This document shows, piece by piece, positions 34,956 to 43,385 of a DNA stretch of 64,000 nt. A model generated the notes under the pieces. It ran no database searches and had not been told where the DNA came from. It saw only the letters and a list, made by a program, of their open reading frames with translations. Source of the stretch: an uncultured Ellagibacter sp. (lineage in GTDB: Bacteria; Actinomycetota; Coriobacteriia; Coriobacteriales; Eggerthellaceae); NCBI GenBank assembly GCA_934663775.1, contig CAKUKU010000002.1, forward strand, positions 124,001 through 188,000, read 5' to 3'. Numbering within the stretch: position 1 is the stretch's first letter; each line of letters starts with the position of its first letter. A program made the position numbers and the translations under genes.

Positions 34956-36014
34956 TTAGTCGCCAGCATCACATTCGCTGAAGGAGATGAGAGCATAACA
35001 TCTTTTGGAAGCGTCCCATTCTCCTACGATTCCAATCATCCATTCAGGCTCTTCGACCATAAGCGACTTGTCAGTTTCGCAATAATAGATGCGCTCGTTA
35101 TACCGTCGGACTAAACGGGCAATGCACTCACGTATACTGCTTGAGCTAAATTCGCCCATTTCTTCGATATTTGTTCCAACAAACGATTCGATGCTTTGAA
35201 CGCCAACGCGGCTGTCTAGTCCTTCGGATTCAAAAAGGCCAGTGGCAAACTGCACCTTTTCGTATGGCACAAGCATGACTGGCCGGTAGCCTTCCCGGAT
35301 GTTCTCCTGCGCCCGAGCTACCAGCTTTTGCATCGGCGACACCGTTACATGGAATGCTGTGCTGCCTAGTTGGAAGTCCCCCTGACGGTTCGTCTGCTGA
35401 TCTGCGGCGTTGGCCTTGTCGCGACCGATATCCAGATTCGGAAAACGTAGCTCTAGCTTTGCACCCACGAGATGCTGTGCCACAATTCCGGTTGGCTGAT
35501 CAGGACGAATATACGCTGCACGCAAGATATCTGCAACGATAGCCGAAACTGGCTTACTTGGGTCGATGTCTATCTTCATGCGCTGCTTAGCGAAGTAGTC
35601 TATTTGGATGCACCGCACGAAATAGTTCTGCAGTTCCTTGGCCACTGCGATGCGGTCTTTCTCCATCAGCCCTTCAGCAAACAGTCCATTAAGAATGCCC
35701 GCCAGCTCCTGCGCCGCAGGAAGTGATCCTCGGGACGTTCTTCCACCTTCAGACGTGAATTCCTGCTCCACACCGTAATCTTTCAAGATACGCGACACCA
35801 TAGATCCGCTTAGCCCGCGAACCTGACTATCGTTTTCGGATTTTACAATCTTGTCCGTTAAGGGAAAGCTGTTCTTTAGAAGCTCCGCCACAGCAAGCCC
35901 AACACACATAATATTTGTGTTGACATTACCCTTCTTGCTACGCTTTCCTTCATACCAATCCACAGCTGCATTGAGAGCCAAGTCGACAACATCATTTTTA
36001 TCATTATTGATCAC
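34956..36014 (-). CDS. DUF4928-like protein, putative restriction partner of C5 methyltransferase
   Basis: 352 residues from GTG 36014, four bases after the methyltransferase stop (GAAGGGC as ribosome-binding site), so the pair is coupled. The family resembles DUF4928, commonly found next to DNA cytosine methyltransferases. Residues about 195-260 contain KLELRFPNLDIGRD and FQLGSTAFHVTVSPMQKL, which could frame an active site, but I cannot name catalytic residues. Working inference: the nuclease half of a Type II-like system. Confidence 0.7.
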   Translation of the reverse strand: MINNDKNDVVDLALNAAVDWYEGKRSKKGNVNTNIMCVGLAVAELLKNSFPLTDKIVKSENDSQVRGLSGSMVSRILKDYGVEQEFTSEGGRTSRGSLPAAQELAGILNGLFAEGLMEKDRIAVAKELQNYFVRCIQIDYFAKQRMKIDIDPSKPVSAIVADILRAAYIRPDQPTGIVAQHLVGAKLELRFPNLDIGRDKANAADQQTNRQGDFQLGSTAFHVTVSPMQKLVARAQENIREGYRPVMLVPYEKVQFATGLFESEGLDSRVGVQSIESFVGTNIEEMGEFSSSSIRECIARLVRRYNERIYYCETDKSLMVEEPEWMIGIVGEWDASKRCYALISFSECDAGD

Positions 36015-36018
36015 GGGA

Positions 36019-37116
36019 TCAGCCCTTCTTCAATGCAGGCAATATGGCTTGCTCCATGATCCACGTCACCGCTGGAACCGCAACGGCATCGCCAAAAGCA
36101 TACTGAATCTGCGACTCTTTAAAACCCTTCAGGTTAAAGTTGTTTGCGCCTTGCAATCGTGCGTATTCCAGCCCGGTCATCCAGCGCATACGTACTTTCC
36201 CCTTGCCGATAAACACGACAGCCTGCTTGGAGGAACCGCCTCGGGCGGTACGCAGGCAGCCGGAAATATCGTCTTCGCGCATCTCCCAGACAGGCTTTCC
36301 CGCTCTAGTACGACGATATGCCGTCCGAGCAACCAGTTCATTCGCATTCCTCAGATACTCAAATCGCTCTCGCTGAATGCTGCTCAGAGAATCAATGAAT
36401 GCCTCGCAGCGCTTCTCGTCCCACCAACGAGGGTCAGAATCAGCTAGCTTTTCCGTTATGTCCGTAAAACCACTCGAAAGAAGTGCCGGTGCCTTCTCGA
36501 CTGGCGTGACATGTGTCTTTAATTCGGGGTCAGCATGAATCCAAGCAACCCGATCAGGACGTATAGAGGTATCAATCTCGCCGCCGCTGATAGGATCCTT
36601 AACGCCGACAATGAACAAACGCGGGCGCGACTGTGGAACCCACCTTCGAGCATTTAGTTCAAATGCGTCAACTGAATATCCAAGTCGATTGAACTCCATA
36701 ACGACAGTGCGAAAATCACTGCCTTCATGAGATGATGAAAGTCCGCAAACGTTTTCAAGAACCACTGCACGGGGGGAGCGATTTCCCATGTGCTCGATAA
36801 CATCAACAAATCCGAAAAAAGCCCTTGATTCTGGCCCGTCAACAAGACCGCCGCGCTTGCCTGCAAGCGAGAGATCGGTGCAGGGACTCGATGCCCAAGC
36901 GACATCGGCCTCAGGGACCGTATCAGCATCTACGTCGAACACATCGCCGAAAGCCAGGTCATCTTCGCCCCACTGAGCAGCATATAATCTGCGTTTAATT
37001 TCATCGATGTCGTTGGCCCACACGGTTTTTATCCCAGCAGCGCTCATTCCAGCACGAGCTAGTCCAATACCAGAAAAAAACTCAAGAGCCCGAATTTGTC
37101 CGCTTTGCTTAGCCAT
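36019..37116 (-). CDS. DNA (cytosine-5-)-methyltransferase
   Basis: 365 residues with the C5-MTase motif order: I (RALEFFSGIGLARAGM), IV with the catalytic Cys (WASSPCTDLSLAGKRGGL), VI (VVLENVCGL), VIII (RWVPQSRPRLFIVGV), a target-recognition region at about 190-290, then IX-X (MTGLEYARLQGANNF, YAFGDAVAVPAVTWIMEQ). It methylates cytosine in an unknown short site. First gene of a two-gene minus-strand operon with the DUF4928-like gene. GC content is lower than the surrounding chromosome, which fits horizontal acquisition. Confidence 0.94.
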   Translation of the reverse strand: MAKQSGQIRALEFFSGIGLARAGMSAAGIKTVWANDIDEIKRRLYAAQWGEDDLAFGDVFDVDADTVPEADVAWASSPCTDLSLAGKRGGLVDGPESRAFFGFVDVIEHMGNRSPRAVVLENVCGLSSSHEGSDFRTVVMEFNRLGYSVDAFELNARRWVPQSRPRLFIVGVKDPISGGEIDTSIRPDRVAWIHADPELKTHVTPVEKAPALLSSGFTDITEKLADSDPRWWDEKRCEAFIDSLSSIQRERFEYLRNANELVARTAYRRTRAGKPVWEMREDDISGCLRTARGGSSKQAVVFIGKGKVRMRWMTGLEYARLQGANNFNLKGFKESQIQYAFGDAVAVPAVTWIMEQAILPALKKG

Positions 37117-37353
37117 GAAAACCCTAATATCGCCTTAAACCTAACGCAGATATGATAGCCGATAAAGCGCCTATTGACGAATACGCTTCTTATCAACAGA
37201 CTCATCAACCGCTTTTCATGTTGTCACCCAAAGAGCGCACCAAGCATAATCCTCGAAACCTGAATAACACTCAGCAGGACTTGGCTATGCAACGAAACAA
37301 CCCTCTGCCAACTAAAATGATCCATAGCAGAGATAAGTCTTCCCTACATTCAC

Positions 37354-38118
37354 TTACCAATCAATCTCGTCGGGCCAGCCTCCATCATCGACCGACACGT
37401 GCTCGACGGGGCAGTCGTGCTCGGCAGCAAATGCACGAATATCGCGGCAGAACTCGTCGTAGTCCTCCCCGCCCTCGAGAATACGCTTCATCGTCGGGCC
37501 CAGCAGCTTGCGGCGCTTTTCCTCGTCGGAGCGAGCGAACTCCGCGTCGAACTGCTCGAGGTACTGCGTGCAGTAGCTCCGGAAAATCGAGTCCGCCTCG
37601 GTCACGAGCCTCATGATGCGCGAGTGGAGGTTCGGGGACACCGCCTGCGCGAGAGCGTCGTAGACCAGCGACTGGTACAGCACCACGTGGTTGACGGGCA
37701 CGTCGTACCTCGCCTGGGCGCTGACGCCGTCGCTTCTGCGCCTGCCCTTGGTCAACTCGCGCTGGCGCCGCTCGCACAGGACCCTCAGCATCGCGCAGTC
37801 GAAGAGCGCCTCCGTCCATAGAATGCTCACGCCGTACCGGACGTTCTTCGTCGGGATCGCCTTGCCCTCAAGCCGCGCGCCGGGCCTGACCCCGTTCTCA
37901 TGCAGCATGACCTCCCTGTCCCCCATGTAGCAATGGCGCAGGTCATAGCAAAGCCCCAGCACATTCACGGCAGCGAAGTGCAGCGGGTCGCTATACCCGT
38001 CGTCGCCCGCGATCGGGGCGGCAACCTCCCACACCGCATCGTAGAGCTTGTCGATGTCGTCGAAATCGCCTGACACGAAGATGCCCCCGAAATGGGGCGT
38101 CGCCTCGACTTTGAGCAT
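37354..38118 (-). CDS. conserved protein of unknown function (DUF6904-like)
   Basis: 254 residues, soluble. The N-terminus MLKVEATPHFGGIFVSGDFD, then IDKLYDAV, resembles the DUF6904 group, though I hold that loosely. NVLGLCYDLRHCYMGDRE and VRYGVSILWTEALFDCAMLR look like a conserved core. AAGAAGGCCACC precedes the ATG. GC content is back to chromosome level, so the AT-richer defence island ends before it. It may be co-transcribed with the genes upstream of it at 38169-40522. Confidence 0.65.
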   Translation of the reverse strand: MLKVEATPHFGGIFVSGDFDDIDKLYDAVWEVAAPIAGDDGYSDPLHFAAVNVLGLCYDLRHCYMGDREVMLHENGVRPGARLEGKAIPTKNVRYGVSILWTEALFDCAMLRVLCERRQRELTKGRRRSDGVSAQARYDVPVNHVVLYQSLVYDALAQAVSPNLHSRIMRLVTEADSIFRSYCTQYLEQFDAEFARSDEEKRRKLLGPTMKRILEGGEDYDEFCRDIRAFAAEHDCPVEHVSVDDGGWPDEIDW

Positions 38119-38168
38119 GGTGGCCTTCTTTCTCTATCGCCTGAGCAGAAACTGGAACCTACGCCTTC

Positions 38169-38486
38169 TCATTCGAGGCAGCGTTGAACGTAGCGCTTGA
38201 GGTCTTCGGTGAAGCCGTCGAGGTCGGCGGGGGCGATGACACCGTCCTGCGCCAGGCGGGCGATCTCATAGTGCATCGTGCTGCGACGCACATCGCGGAT
38301 CATCACGCCCAGGCGCCCCTTGTCCTCGTTGACGCGCTTCTCCAGCGCCCAGAACCTCTCGGAAGCAAGACCCTCGCCGCTCGGCATCCCCATGTACTCG
38401 CCGACGAGCTTCTCCATGTAGCTTTCCCGCCACCCGGGAAGCCCCTTGCGGAACAGCTTCCAATCGATCTCCGCCACATCGCCCAT
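38169..38486 (-). CDS. conserved small protein of unknown function
   Basis: 105 residues from ATG 38486 (MGDVAEIDWKLFRKGLPGW), chosen for GGAGGGG at the right spacing. A longer open frame upstream is Arg-rich and non-coding. The family (W-x(4)-LPGWRESYMEKLVGEY, FWALEKRVNEDKGRLGV) is widespread in Gram-positive anaerobes, and some databases label it a multidrug transporter. It has no membrane segment, so that label is wrong. All-helical, probably protein- or nucleic-acid-binding. Confidence 0.7.
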   Translation of the reverse strand: MGDVAEIDWKLFRKGLPGWRESYMEKLVGEYMGMPSGEGLASERFWALEKRVNEDKGRLGVMIRDVRRSTMHYEIARLAQDGVIAPADLDGFTEDLKRYVQRCLE

Positions 38487-38554
38487 GCTTCCCCTCCGTT
38501 CGCTTATTTTCAATCGCTCGTTGCAATAGGCAAGCCGAGCCGATTTTTCCGCCG

Positions 38555-38779
38555 CTAATCGACGAAGAGCGAGTTGAGCTTGCGCTCGATTCGCCGCTTG
38601 CGGGCGGCTTCCTCGTCTTCGTCGAGGGCGAATCCCCGCCCATGCGGCCGCAGGCACGAGCCCTCAAGCGCGCCTGAGGGCAAGTCTGCAAGAGGGACCT
38701 CCGCCTTCTCGCCCGAGTCGCCCACGAGGACGGCGATGCCCCCCTCTATGCGGTCGATGACGCGAATCGAGCCGTCCAT
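38555..38779 (-). CDS. DUF3006 domain protein
   Basis: 74 residues with the DUF3006 opening (IRVIDRIEGGIAVLVGD), which forms a small beta-barrel-like unit. GGGGAGG precedes ATG 38779. It starts 12 bases after the MBL-fold frame ends. DUF3006 genes are typically found beside ComEC/Rec2-like MBL hydrolases, as here, so the pair likely works together outside or at the membrane. Confidence 0.85.
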   Translation of the reverse strand: MDGSIRVIDRIEGGIAVLVGDSGEKAEVPLADLPSGALEGSCLRPHGRGFALDEDEEAARKRRIERKLNSLFVD

Positions 38780-38791
38780 GCCTCCCCTTCC

Positions 38792-39529
38792 CTACGCCGC
38801 CCGGCGTATCGTCTCGCCGTCGCAGCTGAGCGCCACCGTGCCGTCGAGGTCCGTTCGGAGCAGGTGGGCGACCCCCGAGAGCGCCGAGAGCGTCTCTTTG
38901 GACGGGTGGCCGTACGAGTTGCCCGCCCCCACCGAGATGACCGCCCAGCCCGGCGAGAGCGCCCCTGCGAGCTGCTGCGTCGTCGAGGTCCTCGACCCGT
39001 GGTGCCCGACCTTAAGCACGTCGATGTGGCGGTTGCATGCCCTCCCGATGACGCTGGATGAGGCGTCGCCCGTGAAGAGGAAGGACCTCACCCCCACGTC
39101 GAGCTCGAGGATGACCGACCAGTCGTTGAGATCGGAATACGACGTCTCGGAAGGCGAGAGGACCGTCGCCGAGGCGCCGCCGCCCGAGAAGATGATCCTC
39201 CCCTTCTCGGCCGCGTGGACGGGGATGCCCTTGTCGGCGATCGCGTCGAGCAGCCCCTCGAAGGTGGCGGTGCTCGACGTCGCGCACGGCATCCAGATCT
39301 CGCCGACGTCGAAGCTGCCGAGCACGCGCGCCATCCCGCCGATGTGGTCCTCGTGGGGGTGCGTGGCGACGATGTAATCGATGCGCGAGTAGCCGAGCCC
39401 GGCGATGTAGCTCGCGACCTTGTCCCCGCTCTCGACCGGCCCCGCGTCTATGAGCATCGTCTTGCCGTCAGGCAGCTCGATGAACTCGCTGTCGCCCTGC
39501 CCGACGTCGATGAAGTGGACCCGGGCCCT
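38792..39529 (-). CDS. ComEC/Rec2-like MBL-fold hydrolase domain lacking its own start
   Basis: The open frame begins directly after the TGA of the SLH gene and is in the same frame. Its first residues are RARVHFIDVGQGDSEFIEL, the normal first strand of ComEC-type MBL domains, yet no ATG, GTG or TTG precedes them. The first ATG (39457) would remove this strand. The metal site HPHEDHIGG, a later GDASS (metal Asp) and KVGHHGS are intact. It is either the C-terminal half of one secreted protein cut by a nonsense codon, or made by reinitiation or readthrough. The likely activity is phosphodiesterase or nuclease. Confidence 0.75.
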   Translation of the reverse strand, partial: RARVHFIDVGQGDSEFIELPDGKTMLIDAGPVESGDKVASYIAGLGYSRIDYIVATHPHEDHIGGMARVLGSFDVGEIWMPCATSSTATFEGLLDAIADKGIPVHAAEKGRIIFSGGGASATVLSPSETSYSDLNDWSVILELDVGVRSFLFTGDASSSVIGRACNRHIDVLKVGHHGSRTSTTQQLAGALSPGWAVISVGAGNSYGHPSKETLSALSGVAHLLRTDLDGTVALSCDGETIRRAA

Positions 39530-40522
39530 TCAATCGCTTCCGCTCTCACCCTTGACGATCTTGTGGGCGAGGGAGAACATCTTGCACCCCTGGCAGCGGG
39601 TGGCCGTGCCCTGGGGGTCGATGGTCGCCGCTCCGCCGAGGATGCCCTCGTCGACCGACCAGGCGACCGCGTCGTGTGCCCAGGCGCTCACGGAGGCCGC
39701 ATCGGGCTTCGCCGAGAGGGCGGCGCCCGTGCTCGAGACGTCGACGTGCGAGATCGAGCTCGCGGACCCCGCGATCATCACGGCGAGCTGCTCGCGCGTG
39801 ACGGGGTCGTTCGGGCCGAAGTTGTTCGTGCCCGCGTAGCCCTTGACTATTTCGTTCGCCCGCGCCCAGCGGACGGCGTCCTTGTACCACGAGCCCGCCG
39901 AGTAGTCGACGTCGTCGAAATCGGCCGCCTGGCATGAGGACTCGCCCGCCATCCTCCACAGCACGGTGACGGCCATCGCGCGGGTGATCGAGTCGTCGGG
40001 CCCGAACCTGTTCGAGCCGTCGCCGTACCCCTTCATGAGCCCGTTGTCGAGCGCGTAGTCGAACACGCCGCTCTCGACGTACCACGAGCCTGCGGGGACG
40101 TCGACGAACCCGCGGTACTGGGGCTGCGGCTCGGGGGCCGGGGCCGGCGTCGGGTCGGGCTCAGGAGCCGGCGCGGGATCGGGCGTGGGCGCCTCGCGCA
40201 CGCACTTCGAGCAGGGCTGCCTCCCGGAGTCGATCGCCTGCTGCAGGGTCATCTCGGTGGGGTTCTTCATCCTCGAGCAGGAAGGGATGTAATGGTACTT
40301 GCTCCCCGTCCGCGAGCACCAGACGGTCCGGTTCATGTCGGCCTGAAGCTCGACGCCGCCCTGCTGCAGCGACTCCGTCGAGGCGCCCTCGGCCGCGAAC
40401 GCGGCCTGCACGTTGAACGCCGCCTGCGCGGAGGCGCAGACCGTCATCCCGAGGAGGATGGCGATCATCGCGGCGACGAGGCGCGAGCCGCACCTCCTTA
40501 CGACGTGTTCCCCGGTGTTCAT
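39530..40522 (-). CDS. secreted SLH-domain protein
   Basis: 330 residues. A signal peptide with hydrophobic core LVAAMIAILLGMTVCA precedes residues 58-108, which hold a four-Cys/His patch (WCSRTGSKYHYIPSCSRM and QPCSKCV). This patch often accompanies secreted ComEC-like hydrolases and probably binds zinc. A Pro-rich linker of (PAPEPD)-type repeats follows, then about three S-layer-homology repeats (FVDVPAGSWYVESGVFDYAL, FDDVDYSAGSWYKDAVRWA and a third). SLH repeats anchor proteins to cell-wall polymer. The stop TGA is followed in frame by the MBL domain. GGGAGCGAC precedes ATG 40522. Confidence 0.88.
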   Translation of the reverse strand: MNTGEHVVRRCGSRLVAAMIAILLGMTVCASAQAAFNVQAAFAAEGASTESLQQGGVELQADMNRTVWCSRTGSKYHYIPSCSRMKNPTEMTLQQAIDSGRQPCSKCVREAPTPDPAPAPEPDPTPAPAPEPQPQYRGFVDVPAGSWYVESGVFDYALDNGLMKGYGDGSNRFGPDDSITRAMAVTVLWRMAGESSCQAADFDDVDYSAGSWYKDAVRWARANEIVKGYAGTNNFGPNDPVTREQLAVMIAGSASSISHVDVSSTGAALSAKPDAASVSAWAHDAVAWSVDEGILGGAATIDPQGTATRCQGCKMFSLAHKIVKGESGSD

Positions 40523-40745
40523 GTCGCTCCCTTCCCGCTTGCGGTGTTTCCGCTATTTTACTACCGGAATGGGCGCGGGGACACAGTCAGTCGCTGCATC
40601 CTGGCGCATTCGGCGCGCCCGAGAGCCGAGGGCGAGCATCCGCCTCGCAAGCCACATCGTTAGATGCCTTGGTTGTGATACATTGCTTACTGACTGGTTA
40701 ACGGTTCGGAACCATAAAGCCGATCGGATCGCGGAGAGGAGCGCT

Positions 40746-41006
40746 GTGAAACTGATCGCATGCGAGAGATGCGGCGGGAACGAGTTCGACTACGAGGGCA
40801 AGACGGCGATATGCCGCTACTGCGGGTCGAGGTACGCCTTGGAGAAGGACGATGCGGCAGGGCAGGGAGACACGCGCATCGCCCTTGGCGACGACGTCGC
40901 CAGGCTGCTCGCGAAATGCGAGGCGGAGCCCGCCCGAGCCCGAAAGTACGCCAACCTGGTGCTCGACATCGACCCCGGAAACACGCAAGCGTTGAAGTAT
41001 CTCTAA
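40746..41006 (+). CDS. small zinc-ribbon protein
   Basis: 86 residues from GTG 40746 with GGAGAGGAGCGCT upstream. Two CxxC pairs (IACERCGG and AICRYCGSRY) form a zinc ribbon like that of TFIIB-type N-termini. The C-terminal half is helical and reads like one TPR-like repeat (ARKYANLVLDIDPGNTQALK). Role unknown. It is 22 bases from the YbjQ-domain gene and shares its operon. Confidence 0.75.
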   Translation: MKLIACERCGGNEFDYEGKTAICRYCGSRYALEKDDAAGQGDTRIALGDDVARLLAKCEAEPARARKYANLVLDIDPGNTQALKYL

Positions 41007-41028
41007 GCTGCGACGGAAGGAGACTGGC

Positions 41029-41640
41029 ATGAAGTTGAGCCAAATCGCATGGCGCTACCATGTGCCCGAGGCGGACCTGAAGGAGTTCGTGAAGAGGAAC
41101 GACATATCCTATAAAGGGTTCATGGACATCGACATCGACGACGATTACGACTTCGACGATCTGATACGGGTCTTCAAGGAAGACTGCGCCGAGCGCGAAG
41201 AGTCGAAGGCCGCGAAAGAGAGGGCGGAAGCCGAGAAGAAGCGGACCGAGGAGCAATACGAAGCCGAGAAGAATGCCGCCATGGCGCAGATGCTCATCAC
41301 CTCCGGTTTCAGCTTCGACGGGTACCGAATCACGAAATACTCCGGATACATCTCAGGCGACGACGTGATCGAGATCCCCCGCGGGCGCGAGGGCATCTTC
41401 GCAACCGCGACGAACGTCGGCGACGCCCTGAGCGCGTCGCTCGTGAAGATCCGCCGCCAAGCGCTGAAGGAGCTCAAGGAGGCCGCCTACGACCTCGGCT
41501 GCAACGCCGTCATCGGCGTGGACTTCGACTACATCACGCTCGAGCCCGAGACCGTAAACGCCGGCGGCGGAACGCTTTACCTCCCCTACGTCTTCTGCGT
41601 CACAGCAAACGGCAACGCCGTGATCATCGAGAAGGAGTGA
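41029..41640 (+). CDS. YbjQ/DUF74-domain protein with coiled-coil
   Basis: 203 residues. Residues about 50-90 form a strongly charged helix (AKERAEAEKKRTEEQYEAEK) predicted as coiled coil. Residues 95-203 carry the YbjQ-type fold: TSGFSFDGYRITKYSGYISG, DALSASLVKIRRQALKELKE and AAYDLGCNAVIGVDFDY. This fold makes pentameric rings and was once called a heavy-metal-binding domain; its function is unknown. GGAAGGAGACTGGC precedes ATG 41029. Confidence 0.8.
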   Translation: MKLSQIAWRYHVPEADLKEFVKRNDISYKGFMDIDIDDDYDFDDLIRVFKEDCAEREESKAAKERAEAEKKRTEEQYEAEKNAAMAQMLITSGFSFDGYRITKYSGYISGDDVIEIPRGREGIFATATNVGDALSASLVKIRRQALKELKEAAYDLGCNAVIGVDFDYITLEPETVNAGGGTLYLPYVFCVTANGNAVIIEKE

Positions 41641-41740
41641 CACGAAGAAAGCAAAAGCTGGTTAATCGCAAAGCGGGATTGCTTTGAAAGAGATGTCCCT
41701 TTACTTTGCATGGACAGATGATGTCGGGGCGGTGGAGCGA

Positions 41741-41909
41741 ATGGCTATAAACCTATAACGACGCGGTGAAGCTGAAGAACGGCAAGAAGGCCGTTATCGT
41801 AGAGGTGCTGGAGGCCGGCAAGGCATATATCGCCGATGTTTCAATCGCCGTCGGATGGGGCGAGGACGACACGATCTTCATCCCGCAAGACGATATAGCG
41901 GGCGAATAA
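41741..41909 (+). pseudogene. small DUF4926-like protein gene, N-terminal frame break
   Basis: Coding sense DAVKLKNGKKAVIVEVLEAG, then KAYIADVSIAVGW, ends at TAA 41909. Upstream in the same frame is a stop at 41748 and no ATG. In the neighbouring frame ATG 41741 has GGTGGAG at ideal spacing and reads M-A-I-N; removing one C near 41753 joins the two. The product would be about 55 residues and resembles DUF4926, small beta-barrel proteins often near toxin or methyltransferase genes. GTG 41766 could start a shorter version. Confidence 0.5.
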
Positions 41910-41911
41910 CT

Positions 41912-41995
41912 GAGGCCCTTCGGCAACGTTCGTAGGCGACCTCCCCCGCCGATGCCGCCCTCGTCGCTCGCCACGGGCACGAATGCGCGCCCACT
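41912..41995 (-). pseudogene. relic of a second adenine-methyltransferase 3' end
   Basis: On the minus strand this reads FVPVASDEGGI, then after one frame break in a GGGGG run, GEVAYERCRRAS. It aligns with FVLVTSNENGI and RDVAYERCRRVIE of the Type III-like methyltransferase encoded at 44244-45507. The DNA also aligns by eye (CCCTTCGGCAACG-TCGTAGG shared). Only about 80 bases remain, so this is a fragment of a duplicated or replaced copy. Confidence 0.6.
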
Positions 41996-42084
41996 TCGCC
42001 GGCGAGCGTTTCAGAAGCGCCGATGCTGCCGATAAGTATGCAACGCTCAAGGGCGCCTATCGATGAACGGAGAGGCGGCATCAG

Positions 42085-43194
42085 ATGGAAGACACTCAGG
42101 CAAGGCGGGACCAGGGCCGGCTGAAGCGCAGCTACGAGAACTCGCCCTGGATTAACGTGCACGATTGGCAGGTCACGAAGCACACCAACGGCAAGACGAA
42201 CGAGGATTTCTGGGATATCAAGCTCGCCAAAGGCACTTTCATCGAGGTCGAGGGCAAGCGGGTCGATGTGTCGGGCTATCACTTCCACACGAATTACGAG
42301 CCCTCCGTCTCCTTCGGCGAGCCGGGCACGCCCCGCTGCAAGCGCGACATCCACTTCCCCGAGGGATGGGACATCACGCTGAAGCGCTTCGAGAACACCG
42401 CGCCCGCAGGTGAGCCCCCTGTGTTCGTGGAAGCCGGCCGGATCGAGAACGTAACGCCGCAGCAAATCGCCGACGGGCTGAGAGACCGGCGCGACCGATG
42501 GAAGGCGAGCAGGGAGACGGCCACCCCCGAGCAGGCGCGCAGCAACAGCCGGGAAGGCGGGGCACCAAGCGGCAACGGCGAGCCGGGCAAGCCGCCAGCC
42601 AACGCAGGCCAAACGCTGACGCCCTACATCCATCGCGAGGGCACCGAGCCGGACCTCGACTGCATCTACGAGAACGACATGTCCGCCACCCTCGTCTCCA
42701 TGGGCTTCTCAAGCTCGTTCAACCCGCTGGGGCCGGACTACGGCGACCAGGCCACCGTCATATTCCGCGACAAGGGCTCGGAAGCGCAGGTCCACGTGTC
42801 GACGATCCTGTTCGAGAAGGACGGCAGGCCGTTCCTCGACTTCGATGCGCCGGGCAGGACGGCGCTCATCGCCACCGACCTGTCAGGGAAAGACGTCCTC
42901 TTCATCCAGAGGGACGGCACGCTCGGCGAGAAGTTCGAGGCCATGGAGAAGGCACTGGACATCACGCCCCAAGGGGAGAAAAGGGAGCCGCTCGACCCGC
43001 CATTCAGCTTCGACGCCGCCGTGCAGGCCTTCAAGGAATGGGCGCCCAGTGAGACGAGCAAAGGCGATGCGGAGCTTGACCCCATCGCGGCGATGAACCG
43101 CAAACATCTTTCGAGGCTCAACCGCCCCAGCACCGAGATCGTGCCCGCCGATCACGAAATCCCGAAGCGGCGCGACCGCTCTCCCGAAAGGTAA
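42085..43194 (+). CDS. hypothetical accessory protein
   Basis: 369 residues, no recognised family. Residues 25-115 form a beta-rich unit (WDIKLAKGTFIEVEGKRVDV, YHFHTNYEPSVSF) that resembles proteins from conjugative and plasmid regions. A low-complexity Gly/Ser/Pro linker follows at about 150-180. A second folded unit covers 185-300 (DLDCIYENDMSATLVSMGFS, DVLFIQRDGTLG). The C-terminus is basic. It lies on the plus strand facing the convergent R-M-like locus and may be cargo of the same former mobile element. Confidence 0.55.
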   Translation: MEDTQARRDQGRLKRSYENSPWINVHDWQVTKHTNGKTNEDFWDIKLAKGTFIEVEGKRVDVSGYHFHTNYEPSVSFGEPGTPRCKRDIHFPEGWDITLKRFENTAPAGEPPVFVEAGRIENVTPQQIADGLRDRRDRWKASRETATPEQARSNSREGGAPSGNGEPGKPPANAGQTLTPYIHREGTEPDLDCIYENDMSATLVSMGFSSSFNPLGPDYGDQATVIFRDKGSEAQVHVSTILFEKDGRPFLDFDAPGRTALIATDLSGKDVLFIQRDGTLGEKFEAMEKALDITPQGEKREPLDPPFSFDAAVQAFKEWAPSETSKGDAELDPIAAMNRKHLSRLNRPSTEIVPADHEIPKRRDRSPER

Positions 43195-43385
43195 GAATGG
43201 GCATTCGATCGAGCATCCGCCCACGTCTCGGAGAATCGACCCACATTCGCCTATTCGTGCCCCATAGACTGCGGAAGGAACCTCGAGCTCGCACGAAGGG
43301 CTTGTTGGTACAGGAAAACGATACCGCCCCAATTCGGCCAAGAAAATACAGCCAATCCACTTCCCGCTCGGCGACACACTGGGCT

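Noticed and set aside
39480..39532. Selenocysteine at the TGA between the SLH and MBL parts
   Set aside because: MBL hydrolases have no Sec at this position. The small hairpin after the TGA is too short for a bacterial SECIS, and no Sec machinery gene is in the window.
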